NCBI RefSeq assembly: GCF_000281045.1
Contig: NW_008246089.1
Location: 108,813 to 144,236, forward strand
Direction of reading: 5' to 3'
From: Saprolegnia diclina VS20
Lineage: Eukaryota; Oomycota; Saprolegniomycetes; Saprolegniales; Saprolegniaceae
Length of the DNA: 35,424 nucleotides
The translations under genes and the position numbers were made by a program. Shown here piece by piece: positions 10,298-21,630 of this stretch. The notes beneath the pieces are model-generated. The model was not told where the DNA came from. It ran no database searches and saw only the letters and a list, made by a program, of their open reading frames with translations. Every line of letters starts with the position of its first letter. The first letter of the stretch is position 1.

Positions 10298-11113
10298 CTA
10301 ATCGTCGTCGCTATCGAGGTCGTCCAACGGGTTACCCGACCGCTTCTTCATGACGCGAAAGAATTCGTCCTACACATTTGCGTGTCGGACTGCCGTAGGC
10401 CAATATGCGCACCTCGTTGATGAGACCGTCGCCGTCGCGATCGGCTTCATCGATCATTTCCTAGGCAATAATGCGTCGCTGCCCCCAATTTGAACATCTA
10501 CCTGCATCTCCTCGTCCGTGAGGTTTTCGCCGAGCTCGGAGCACACACGCTTGAGGTTCTTGAACGAAATTTTGCCCGTCTACAAGCATACGACGGTGTT
10601 GTCCATTGCATGAGGCTGCCGCCACGTACGCTGTCGTCGTCAAAGAGCTTGAAGATCTTCATCACCTCGTCCCGCGTATCCCGCGAGTTCTATTCGCCCA
10701 TTCGCCTCTATCTCTACCTCGATACGTGCGTACCATGCGGCTGGTCATCATCTCGACAAAGTTTTCAAACTCGATCGTGCCGTTCTCGTCTTTGTCAATG
10801 TCGGCGATCATCTTGCGCACCTCGGCCTTCTTGACCTGGAAGCCCAGCGCCCGCATGGCCGCCTTGAGCTCCCGCGCATCGATCGAGCCGCTCCCGTCCG
10901 TGTCAAAGAGGCTAAATGCTTCCTTGATCTCCTCCATTTGCTCCTCATCGAGCGCCTACATGTCAATGGTTTGCTGGATACAATGCAACAGCGACACCTA
11001 CCTTCTTGACGGGCTTGGTCTTCTTGCGGAGGGCGGCGCGGGACCGGGCGAAAGCCGACGTCGTTGCCTACACATGGGTCAGAGGCCATCGCGGCAGTCG
11101 CGCCACGCACCAT
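10298..11113 (-). CDS. CETN: Centrin (caltractin), 182 aa
   Basis: Seven coding exons are inferred: 11113-11111 (just the ATG), 11067-11002, 10955-10734, 10689-10630, 10579-10502, 10460-10413 and 10369-10298; introns are 41-50 bases and the sum is 183 codons. The protein has the centrin pattern: a basic N-terminus ([17 protein letters not shown]), EF-hand 1 with [14 protein letters not shown]-hand 2 with [13 protein letters not shown], a third hand with [15 protein letters not shown], and EF-hand 4 with [15 protein letters not shown]. It ends in a typical acidic tail after MKKRSGNP. Centrins are calcium-binding EF-hand proteins of basal bodies, centrioles and their fibres. An in-frame ATG at 11197 would add 28 residues, but the short form gives the normal centrin length. 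A start codon alone in its exon (ATG followed directly by GT) is unusual. Confidence 0.93.
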
Positions 11114-11602
11114 GCTGCTCTTGCTTTGTCCAAATCGAATCTTTCGAAGATCGCAGCGCCGTGTAGCCGAGCCATGGGACTTCAATCTTGGGCGCATTCG
11201 AATAGTCGCGTCCTCAACTGCACAATATGCTACATGGAGATGACTACTAGAGCTACGGCAAAGTGACTAATAGAGACGTACGTAATTGAGCTATTTTGTG
11301 CAAAGTGACTCGAGGGGCCCGGTTTCTAGCGCATTGTGGCGCGCCGATTGACTCGGGAGTTGTTCGTCATAAAGTTGGGAAAGGTCGTTGATTGGCTCGA
11401 CGCGCCAAAAACTGGGTTTCGAGTTTGCGTTTCTTCGGAAAAGGTTGACGTTGCCGACGCTGCAGCGTAGACGGGTCGAGACGACATTTGATTGGTGGAA
11501 AAGATCTTCGAAACGTAGCTTTTGGCCAATCGCTTGTCTGTATTGCCCATGTCCATTTTCGAGCACGTTTTTCGACTGTTCCACGAGCGAAGGCCGACGA
11601 CG
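11114..11602. promoter_or_regulatory. Divergent promoter region with three CCAAT boxes
   Basis: These 489 bases separate the starts of centrin (minus) and the PA-TM-RING gene (plus). Three CCAAT-type pentamers are present: ATTGG at 11391-11395 and 11491-11495, and CCAAT at 11526-11530, the last about 75 bases before the plus-strand ATG. Small open frames here (for example 11291-11584 on the minus strand) show no domain and are not called. Regulation is inferred from motif and position only. Confidence 0.4.
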
Positions 11603-13085
11603 ATGAAGCCGACGCTGCTGCTGCTAGCGCTCCATGCGATGGCCTTGACTGCGCTCGTCATCGAGCGGTACATGCGCATGCTCCTTGGTACTCGACCTCA
11701 TGGCCGGCGCCGTCCTTCGTATAGGCCATGCTGCACTATCGCCAGCCACATGTAGGCGCCGGTGGCGACGTCGTCGACTCATGCGTCTCGTAGCCCAGCC
11801 CACTTTGGGCGCAACATCTCGGACGACATTCCCGAGCTGCTTCATGGCGAGATTGTGTCAGGTAGACGCTCGACGGCGTCCGCCTGTATGGCCTGACGAA
11901 TTGCTGTGCAGCTCGGCCATTCGACGCGTGCGGCGATGTCATCGAGAACGACGTTGCCGGACGCATCGTGCTCGTCGTGCGTGGCAAGTGCAACTTTGCG
12001 TACAAGGCGCTGCAGGCGCAAAAGGCGAACGCGAGCGCGATCGTCGTCATGGACGACAAGCCCAAGGTCCACGACGAGTATGGCCGCCTCCTTCCCCGAG
12101 TGCTTGGAACGAGATCCATCTTGCTTAGAGTCTGGGGCGTGCACATGATCTCGGACGGCAACGCGTCCGACATTGTCATTCCGTCCGTCTTTGTCGCATA
12201 CCAGACCGGCGCGGCGCTCTTGGCGCAGCTCCAGCAGGACGCCAATTTGCCGCCGCTCGTGACACTCAACAGCACCGGGCAAGGTACGACAATGTGTCTG
12301 ATCTGTGCAAGACATAGTGTCCAATGCTAGGAGTGGCGACGTTTCGACAGCATAGCATTTTTGAAGGCATCGTGCTCTACGTGTTGTCCACGTCAGTGAT
12401 GTTTGTCCTGCTCAGGTCCGTACTCGCGTTTTCATTACCGACATCTGACGCACCCGTAGCGCACTCTGCTTTGTGCTGAGCAAGATCGTTGCTTGGTACC
12501 AGCAAACAGGTAACCAATGTGCGGTTGTCGGCTCGTGCGACAGGGAGAATCGTAGCACGAACTCGGGCGGCACGACGCTTGCCCCTGCGGCAATACCATG
12601 TACGATACCACTTTCTGTCGGCAAGGAGATGCTAAGCACGTGTCGCTTAGGTAAAAGCTGATGAAGACGTGTGTTCCATTTGCCTCGAGAGCTTTGACGA
12701 CGGTGTCTGGCTCAAAGTGCTGCCGTGCGACCACGAGTTTCATCAAGGATGCATCGACCCGTGGCTTCAACACCGCAACGGCAACTGTCCATTATGCAAA
12801 CGCGAGGCCCTGGACGGCGGTAGGAACCCGCTTCTGCTTTCATGTTACCGACTTTGGACCAGATGTGTGCGTCGACGGGATCTGGGCAAACCACCACACA
12901 GGTCTGGGGAGCTGGCTTCCGTACATTCTGGTGTCGAACGAAAACAATTACTCGGTGCAGGTATACGACGTTGTCCGACAGGCCATTGAGACTCAGGCAG
13001 TGTATAGATGTTTTTGTACGGTGTCATCATGATGCTTCCCCTGCTCGTGGCAGTGGCTCTCGGGTACTTCACTGTCGACCTCTAA
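11603..13085 (+). CDS. PA-TM-RING E3 ubiquitin ligase (RNF13/GRAIL type) with extra C-terminal TM, 334 aa
   Basis: Eleven short exons are inferred: 11603-11667, 11725-11751, 11794-11861, 11912-12077, 12129-12283, 12331-12415, 12460-12509, 12556-12599, 12651-12819, 12863-12960 and 13008-13085; introns are 42-57 bases and the sum is 335 codons. The start MKPTLLLLALHAMALTALVI is a signal peptide. A protease-associated (PA) domain follows (about 30-155), with HFGRNISDDI, RPFDACGD, GRIVLVVRGKCNFAYKA and IVIPSVFVAYQTG. A transmembrane helix lies at about 172-198. The cytoplasmic RING-H2 finger (about 228-269) shows CSICLESF, PCDHEFHQGC and CPLC. This order defines endosomal/lysosomal membrane ubiquitin ligases. 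A second strongly hydrophobic segment ends the protein (exon 11). The 12078-12128 intron and the junctions after the RING are less certain, because retaining the former keeps the frame open. Confidence 0.8.
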
Positions 13086-14029
13086 GCATTGTCTGCGCTT
13101 CTATCCTAATGTCTTATAAATATTCCAACTATTGTCTTGGGCTCAACGCAGTAGTTCATCGCTAGTTCCGAGTCTCAACCCGCCACCCGCGGCACTGAAG
13201 TCAAAGTTAACGCCGTGTGGTGATCGAATCTACTACGTATGACTGCAAAGACGAAATATCGAATGGATTATGTTGATACATAGCTAGTTTATCGTTTGCT
13301 GGTGGACCGCACTCGAGCTTGGTCTGCGAGGTCCCGAGGCGTACAACTGGTGTGCAAGAATTCCCTGCGCGTCGTGGAGAACGATCACGATGACTCAACG
13401 TCGCTGCACTGGCCGGTCGTCCGGTGTATCCGGCGGGTACACGTAGCACCCTGTCCGACTGGCGGCCCAAAAACGAAGCGCATCTTCGGCCGAGACGGAA
13501 GCACAGTGCGGAGAGTGTGAGGGCAAGGGTGCGTGACCCTAAAATTTGATGTAAGGAAGTGGTTCGACAAGCATGCCCTTCTTCCCGTGTTGAGACGGAT
13601 GTAAGGTATCACAAAGTGGCTTGCTTGCAGATATGGTGGAGTTAACGACGGGCACCTTGAGTGACTAGTGTGAGCTTGGCTGGCTGGAGAGCGGCTGCTC
13701 GAGCGTGGCTAAGCAGCGCGGACCGCTTTCTGAGGTTTGTACCATTTCACTTGAGTTGAACGTGCGATGGACCAGCGACCGACAATGCTGTGACTGTTGC
13801 GTACGGTGATACTAGTACACAATACCCGGTATATCGTCCGAGAGACTTCACTTCTGAAATATCGAGAACACAGAGCCACTCGTCACTGGAGGTTGCTTCT
13901 CGCTGCAAAAGCGTGTACCACCGCGTCGCCTCGATCTTGTCAAGCAAAATATTGCCCATGGTAGAGACGACGACACCACAAGACTGGTCATAAAGACGGA
14001 TATGACAAACCAAAACGTCCGTAGGCGGG
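13086..14029. other. Intergenic region between convergent PA-TM-RING and kinesin genes
   Basis: About 940 bases hold no gene I can support. The first part just after the RING stop is AT-rich, as expected of 3' flanks. Between about 13300 and 13550 the base composition becomes GC-rich again, but the open frames (60-90 codons on either strand) have no recognisable domain. A minus-strand frame at 14013-13747 is open for 88 codons directly downstream of the kinesin stop; it may be 3' untranslated sequence or a separate small gene. No repeat or RNA gene was seen. Confidence 0.4.
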
Positions 14030-17000
14030 CTATGCTTTCCAGCCTCTTAGCAGCGTGCTGCTACTGTTCGACTCGACCATTGGCTCCTTTGGCAGTACGA
14101 GAGGGGCGGCGGTGGGCGACGGCGGTAACTCCACGACGAGCAGTTTGACCTTCTCCTGCAGCAGCGCAATCGTCTCGGCGTCGTTCCTCGCTTTCGCATC
14201 CGCCGCGGCTGTCATGTCTTCACTCGCCCGCAGTGCTGCTTGAAGTTTGTTCATGCCACGGCTACGCACCTCAGATAGTTGCGCTGGACGTCCATACCAC
14301 AATGTGTACCTGTACTCGTCGCAACGTAGTTTGAACGACCGGCGCTCGGCCTCCATGCGCTCCATGAGACTGCCCTGCAGTGTCTGTCCAAGTACATCCA
14401 TGGTCAACCATCCATGCTAGCAGTGCAAAATGGCGCACCAGAGTATGGAGGATCTCGGCTTCGTCGCTTGAGAGTGCGGGGCGCACACAAGAAAGAGCAG
14501 GCAAGGCACTAGGATCAAGCACGAGATGTGTCAAGCTGGATGTCGCCTCTTTCGCGTCGTCCACAAACGTCGCTGGCTGCCGAATTGGGTGCACTTTGGC
14601 TGGCTCGTCCTCGAGCTCGTCGAGGTCGTCCAAGCAATCGTCAAACAGCGCACCTAGGTAACTGATAGCACTTCCTCTAGCGACTGTAACGAGAACATAC
14701 GGGCTGGGTCCTCAAGTGCCATTTCCATGTTGCTTCGGCACTCGACTGCGAGATCCGTGATCGCGTCCAAGTTGGCTTCATGCTCCTTGCTCGCCTGATG
14801 GTCGACCGCACGCGCCAGCGTGAACCCGACGCGCGATCGCACGAGTTTTCGTTTTGCCGTCGTCATGTGCGACCGCGTCGGTACGTCGGTTGTCTGCAGC
14901 AGTTGCAGGCACGCACTCTGGAGGTCGTCCATCTCGGCCACATACGTCGCCTCGAGAGCTTCTTTGCGCCGTCGCCAGAGCAGGACCTCGCGCAACTGCG
15001 CTGCGTACGCCGCTTGCAGCTCCGCTTGGCGCGCCCTCCTCGCTGCGGTAGACGCGACCATCAACGTTGCTTGAAGCTCGGCGATGACATCGGCTTCGGC
15101 CAATGCCATGGAATCGAGCTCCGCCTTCTCGCGGAGCGTCTGTGTCTCCGTGCTGGCTTGGCGGGCCTCCACGCTACGAATCGCGTCATCGAACGCCGCC
15201 TTGGCGTTGACACATAGCCGCTCATGGTAGCTCGCGACGTCTTCGACTTCCATCTCCAGTTTTCGGATCTGGGTGCTCCACTGCGCCTGCGCCGCGTGCA
15301 TACTGGCGACGTGCGCTTCCGCAGCGGCCGCTTCGGCCTGCTTGAGCGCACGCAGCTCGGCGTGCAGCGTTGCCGACCGTTCGTCGCGCACTGCATCCCG
15401 CCACGAGGCCTCTTCGGACGAACAGCGTAGCCGCGTCTCGGCCAGCAGATCGGCCAGCCGCACCTTGTACCGGTCGAGGGCCGTCGCAAAGACGTTAGAT
15501 AAATCCCGTACCACGTGCTGCATTTCGAGGAGCTTGGCTTCGTGCTGCAGCCGGGCGACGTCGATCGCTTGCGCGTGCGCAATGGCTGACGCTTTTGTGC
15601 GGGCGTCGTGCTCGGCGACAGCGGCTTCCCACTTGCGGTCCAGCGCCACGCACGCTTCGTCGTAGAACGCTTGCTGGTTGAGCGAGACGGCATCGCCGGT
15701 CCACTGGTTCGTCTGGTGCTGCAGTGCTGCCATCGCCCGCGCGCGGGCAAAGTCTTCTGCCCGATATTGGTGGTCGCGCTCGATGAGCTCGATAGCGTCG
15801 GCATGGGCGGTGGCCAGCGCGCGCATCTCGCCGACGCAGCGCGACCGGACGTCTTCGGTTTCCATGTGCACGCACGTGAGGCGCTCGGTCCACGCGACCA
15901 ACAGCATCGCGACTTCGTCCGCGTGGAGCTTGTCGTCGTCGTCGTCGACGCGGCGCAGCTGTGCGACGCGCGCTTGGAACTCGACCTCGCGTGCGTTCAA
16001 ACTGGCTTGCATCGATTGCCATTGGGTCTCCATGGTGGCTTCGGCGGTGCTTTTTTCGGTCGCGCACTGCACCTCGAACGCGCGCACCCACTCGCGGTGG
16101 TCGTTGTCAAGGGCACTGAGTGCCTGCTGCGCACTCAGAAGTGTTTCTCGGTGCGCGCGTGCGAGGTCCGTGAGCAACGTCAAGCATCTTGTGTGCTCGT
16201 CCCGTGCGACGTTCTCCGCTTCATGCATCGCCCACTCGTGCCGTCGGCGCTGGCCCTCGAATGCCTCCATGCGCGCTTCTTCGGACACCGCGGCGTCAGC
16301 CCGCAGCGCCTGAAGCTGCCGCTCGTGGCGCTCTTCAATGTCCCGGAGCGTCTCTGCGTGGGCAAAGGCGACTTCGTCCATGTTGGCCTGTATGTGGCGG
16401 AGCTGCACTTGTTGCTGCAGCCGGCGCTCGTCTTGGAGGTCCTCAAGCTTGCGGCGCTGCGCTGCATGCTCTGCTTCGATCGCCACCAGTTGCGAGTTGC
16501 ACCGATCTTGCAGCCGGAAGACCTCGTTCATCGTTCGGCTCTCGGCGTCGTGCCACGTCATACTGTACCGGCTCAGGTGTTCGTCATGCGTCTGCGCCAA
16601 GGCAAGCAGCCGCGCCTTGTGTTCTTCGTTTACTTGCTTGTGCCGCTCGACTTCCTCTCGCTCGACGTCGCTGCAGCGCTGTCGCAGCGCGCTGATCTCG
16701 GCGTCGCACTGGCCTTGCTGCGCGACATACGCTGCGTGGCGCTCGTCGACGCCGACGGGGTCATCCGGCGCACTCGCTTGCGCCTCGACCCACCTCTTCC
16801 ACTCGGCTTCGATCGACTCCAAAACGCGCACATGCGTCGCGATCGCATCTTCCACCTGCATGCTCGCGCCGGCTTGGCCCTCGCGCATGAGCTCCACGCG
16901 CGCGGCCAGCTCTGCCTCGTACTGCCGAGATCGCGCTTGGAGCTCGTCGGCGCGCGTGGCTTCTTGCATTTGAAATGCAGCGTCGAGGTCCCGCACAATG

Positions 17001-20000
17001 TTGGCATGGCAGCGCGTCATCTCGTCGAGGCGGTGCTGGTGCTCGGCGTGCAGCGACGCATGCGCATCCCGCACCTCCTTGGCGTTCCAAACGAGCTGGC
17101 TGCGCTGCTCGGCGAGAAGCGACCGCGATGTGTGCACCGTGGTCGCGAGTTGCGCCTCCTCGGCCATCTGCCGCGACCGGAGCGACTTCATGAAGCGCGC
17201 GTGCGCCACCGAGTCGTCGACGGCTGTTGCGTCGAGCGCCGCCAACCGCGCGTCAAAGTGCGCGGCGGCCTCGGCGAGCTTTTGGCAATGGATGCTGTGC
17301 TGCTTGGCCGCCCTGGACTTGGCGTCGACCAATGCGGTGGCGTGGACCGCCTTCGCTACCTCGATCGCGCCGTCGAGCTGCGCGGCGGTCGCCAGCCAGC
17401 GCACGCGCGCATCTTCGTCCGCCATCCCGTAGAGCTCACGGGCCTCGCGTGCTATGCTGTACATGCTACTGTGTTGCGCCTCGAGATAGCTCATGGCGGT
17501 CGCATGCTCGGCCTGGAGCGCCGCGAGGTCGTCTTGCTTTTGCGTCTCCCACTCGGCTTGCTCGCGCGCGCGGGTGGCCATCGTCGCCTCAAACGCCCGC
17601 AGCATCGCCTCGGTCGCATGCATGCATTCTTCTTCGTCGCGCATGCGGCGCGTCTCGAGACTCCAAAGCTCGATGGCCGCCTTCTCGCGCAGCGATCGGA
17701 GCTCCTTGGCGTGCATCGCGCGCGTCTCGGAGAGCACGGCGTCGGTCTCGGCCACGAGGTGGTGGCACTTGGTGTCCCACTCGGCCACTTGCATGCGCGC
17801 TTGCTCGTCGGCGAACGCGGCCTCGGCGCCGCACGTCGCCATCGCGTCAAAGTGCTCCTTTGTGAAGCTTTGGAGCTCCTGCATCCACGCTTCGTGCTGT
17901 GCCTGGTATTGCGACGTCGCAGCGTCCATCTGCGCTTGAAGCGAGCTCTGGAGCTGCTCGAGGAGCTGCGCCGCGACCACCGATGCGGACTGGAGCTGAC
18001 GTTGCTTGGACTCGACGTGGCGCGCGAGCTCGAGGCTCGTACTTTGAAATTGAGATTGAAAGTACACTTGCTCTTGGTGGCACTTGGTGTTGAGCGCGAC
18101 GCAGAGCGACGTGAACTTGGCTTCGAGCGACGCAATCGCCTTGGCGTACGACCCCAAGTGCATCGTTGACGCTTGCGAAAGCTGCGAGAGCTCGTGCTGG
18201 CTCGCGTGCACATAGCTCTCGAGAAGATGCGCGTACGACGCTTGGCTCGATGGCCACGGTGGCAGCACGATCGTGACGGGCAGCGGCGGGGCAAGCACCA
18301 TGGCTTCAATGTCACTCAGCACCTGCGTTCGCCACACCGGGTCGCTATCCAGATCCTCCGTCGCCTACGCGCAATGAGTGTCGGAGCCTCTGTGTGAAGT
18401 GAACCGGGGGAAGGGTTAGCTCAAGGTTTGCGGCCAGCTGCTTGCGAATGCGCGCGAGGCTAGCATTCATCGGCGCGTCCAGTCTCGGCTTGGGGACGGC
18501 CTCGACGAGGGTTTCGAGGTCCACGAGCACGGCGTGGCGCCACGCCGGGTCGTCTTGCGTGGGGCATTCGCTCTAGGCATGAGAATGCAGCAGCGTTTTA
18601 AACAATCGTAGACGATGTACCGTCGCCGGCGCAAAGTCGAGGAGCGACGCCAAGTGGTCGCGCAACCGCCAGAGGCTTTCGTCAAATGTTGCGTCGTACG
18701 GTGGCGGTATCGGCAGCGGTAACGCTTCGGGTTCGAGGACGGGTAGCGTCGTCATTTGGTTGCTCAACGCTGGCGTCGCCTTGAGCTGCCGCTCCTTCTT
18801 CTTGAGCTCGAGTTTGAGCTTGGCAATTCGGCGTTCGAGACCGAGCTTGTCCTACGACACGCATTTGAATTCGAATAGAATCCATCCGACAAGTTGTACA
18901 TTTTCGCTAAACTTGATACTTGTGTCGTAATCGACCGTTTGCGTCGACGCACTCAAAAGAGACGTCGCCACTTGCATCGCTGCGTCACGCACACTCGGTG
19001 GCTCGGTTTGGTGACATGCGTCCATAATGTCATGGGGTGACGACGGTAGGCAGCAGTAAATGCCGACGTCGTGACGCGCTACACCACACACACCGCTCAG
19101 CTCTTTTCGCGCCTGTCAAACATACCACTTGCGGTGGTTACTGGGATGTCGGGTGGTGCCGGTAATCCCAAATCACACTGCACACTGACGTCATCCGATG
19201 TGAGTGGCGACGTGTGAGCGCCGCTGCTTGCACGATCGAACGCCAGACACTGAGAGGCGGCATCGACGCGCAAACTTGAGGACGTGGCGACGACCTCAAC
19301 TTGAGTGCTCTTCTCATCGCAGACAACTCTTGGTAGTGTCGTGCTGCGCTGGGGCAAAAGCGTCTCGAGGAGCTCGTTATGGGCAAAGCTCCAATCGACG
19401 CGACTCGAAATGGGTAAGGCAATGTGCGGCAGGTCAAACCGAAAGACGTGGTGGGCACCAAGCGTCAGGCGGGATCCGTTGGGGACGTGGCACGCGTCCA
19501 ACGTCTGGCTGAGATCGCTGCCGTTGAGGTAAATGGACGCGTGGAGCGCCGGCCGGACGCTCACATCGCCGTCTTCGTTGCAGTGGAAGACGCAGTGCAG
19601 CGGCAAAATGTCCGGACCGTCCAAGACAATGTCGGGCACCACGTCGCTTTCGCCTGGTCGCCCGACCGTCGTGACGCCTTCTTCAATGCAGTAGAATTTG
19701 GTTTCTGTAAACGTCGGGTCCTAAACAGTGGTCGCGTGTACACGTTGTCATGTAGCGCTCGTTACTTGGTTCAAGTTGACGAGATGGGCCACACCGAGGT
19801 GGTGGCACCCCGTGGTCTCTGGCTCGGTCGCGGCATCGTCGTCGCACGACTCGTCACCGAGGCTGTCTTCGACGCGACACCGGTGCGGCTGCTGCTGCGC
19901 GACGCGCAGTTGGCCTCGCAGAGCGAGAATCTCGAGGCGCAGCTGGGTGCTCACGCTCGCCTCGGTCTCGCACGGCGTGAGCTCCATCTAATAACGATCG

Positions 20001-21257
20001 AGTTTGCATACATCGTCTGCAAGACTCGTGTACCAGCGGCGGCGACGAATGGGCCAAAGCGACCTTGACCCGCTCGAGGTACTTGAGGGTGCTCACGGTC
20101 TCGTCGTAGTGAATACAGCATGGGCTAATGGCCGCGAGCATGACGAGCTTGGACTGGCCGCAGAGACTGTCTTTGAGCAGCCGTGTCAGAATCGAGTTGC
20201 GGAATTGCACAAAAGACGTGCCCCTACGCGGCATTGTCAAGACCGTCATGGGACAGGATCAGTGCGTCGTACGGCGTCTGCACGTTGGTCGCCAAGGCGT
20301 GGATGACGTCGCCGAGCGCGGAGAGCGACTTGTTGATGTACGCTGCCTCGCGCAGCCGCGTGCCTTGCGCGAGCTCGGTGCGCTCACTCCCCGCCAAGTC
20401 GACCATGCACATCTTGGAGACGCGCTGTCCGTCCTTGAGTTCGCGCCGCAGTGAGAGCGTTAGAATCGCATGCGACCGCGACGACACTTGGTTCATTTCG
20501 GTGGCCGCGACGCGCCGCGTCTTGGCGCCTTCGCCAAGGAGGTACTCGATGTCGTGGTAGCTCGTCACCACGTGGTTGCTCACGTGCTCGACGTACGCGC
20601 CTCGGTCAGGGTGCTCGCGCACCTTGAGCGCATCCTACATTGCCCTGAGGTTTTATCGCCAACGAAGCTCCCGACCTTGTCGGAGCGGTTGAGGAGGTCG
20701 TAGACGCGCTCGTTGTAGATCTCGACGTAGCTCATCTTGACCAAGTAGGACCGCGCGTCGTCGGGGACCGCGTTGATTTTCTCAAAGAGGCCATGGCAGA
20801 GCCGCGGGATCAAGCCGTCGTGGGCCGACGAGATCGCGTGCTGGTGCGAGTGGTTGTTGTTGCCTTTGGCTTTGCCCATCATGCTAAACGACTTGCCCGC
20901 GCCGGTTTGGCCGTAGGCAAAGAGCGAGCAGTTGAAGCCGCGCCACGCATCCTGGAGCACGTGCGTCCCCAAGTCTTCGTACAGCCGCGCTTGGCTCGCG
21001 TACGTCGGGTCCGACGGGGCGTACGACCAGTAGCTCTTGTCGTACGTAAACGACTGCTTCCAGAGCTTCGTGGCGTGGGCCGGCGATGCGGGCGCCCCCC
21101 GCGCATGCAGTCCCGCGGGGTCAGTCACGATCGTCGCGTTGCCGTCCATCGCAACAATGAGTCGACAGCCGGCCTTGCGCTCGTCGTCCGACATGGGCCG
21201 GACGCGCACCGCCGTGACGACCGACGGCGAGGCGCCGTCGTCGCTGCCCGCGTCCAT
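14030..21257 (-). CDS. Giant kinesin-3-like motor with FHA domain and very long coiled coil, 2237 aa
   Basis: Twelve exons are inferred: 21257-20676, 20634-20273, 20223-20034, 19987-19766, 19720-19126, 19078-18900, 18851-18621, 18572-18405, 18364-14701, 14653-14439, 14383-14310 and 14261-14030; introns are 40-55 bases and the sum is 2238 codons. The motor (about 1-375) has all nucleotide-sensing motifs: P-loop FAYGQTGAGKS, switch I NQVSSRSH and switch II VDLAGSER, so it should be active. A short neck coil follows, then an FHA domain (about 460-560; TTVGRPGESD, LPLHCVFH, LNGSDL, NGSRLTLGAHHVF), the mark of kinesin-3. Three related WR-containing modules precede a 1221-residue coiled coil in a single exon. 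No PH tail is seen. Kinesin-3 motors move cargo towards microtubule plus ends; the cargo here is unknown. The start is chosen because the motor fold begins within a few residues and no upstream ATG is in frame. Confidence 0.87.
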
Positions 21258-21630
21258 GCTGCCAAGATCCGTAACAACACGAAGCACGGTTACTGACGAC
21301 GTTTCGTCGTCTCGTAGAAAGGCAACTGGCCCCACCACCACATTGATGGTAGTGCAAGGTCATGTCAATGCACCACGCCACTCTATCTGCAGCGGTCTGG
21401 GCATCACGCGACAAGGCTTCATTGAAGCTCGAGATGGTTGGGCCAAGGTACATTGTACTCGACTGGGCCGAGGCTCGTCGAGGGGTCTCAGATGCGACGG
21501 GTCGTTGTCTATTCCTTGCCACGGCCCGCCGCGTTCATGTATGTTCGAGCGAATTCCCCAGTCTGCCTGCACCCAAAATACCTAGGAGCTGGAAAGGCGG
21601 CGCTGATCGGGTATTCCGTCATTTGCGATC
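21258..21630. promoter_or_regulatory. Divergent intergenic region, kinesin and GNAT-PhzF copy A
   Basis: These 373 bases lie between divergent starts and should hold both promoters. The kinesin frame stays open upstream to about 21341 but without an ATG. No clear TATA or CCAAT element or repeat was recognised. Confidence 0.35.

Noticed and set aside
11114-11197. In-frame upstream ATG extending centrin by 28 residues
   Set aside because: It would give an atypical long basic N-terminus. The ATG at 11113 gives the usual centrin length and N-terminal pattern.
13747-14013. 88-codon minus-strand open frame just after the kinesin stop
   Set aside because: No domain recognised and no splice pair found that would link it to the kinesin. 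Retained only as a note in the intergenic entry.
15608-18169. 853-codon open frame on the plus strand
   Set aside because: It lies wholly antisense to the coiled-coil exon of the kinesin. Its composition (Leu/Arg/His-rich, no domain) is the mirror of Glu/Gln/Ala-rich heptads under GC-rich codon use.
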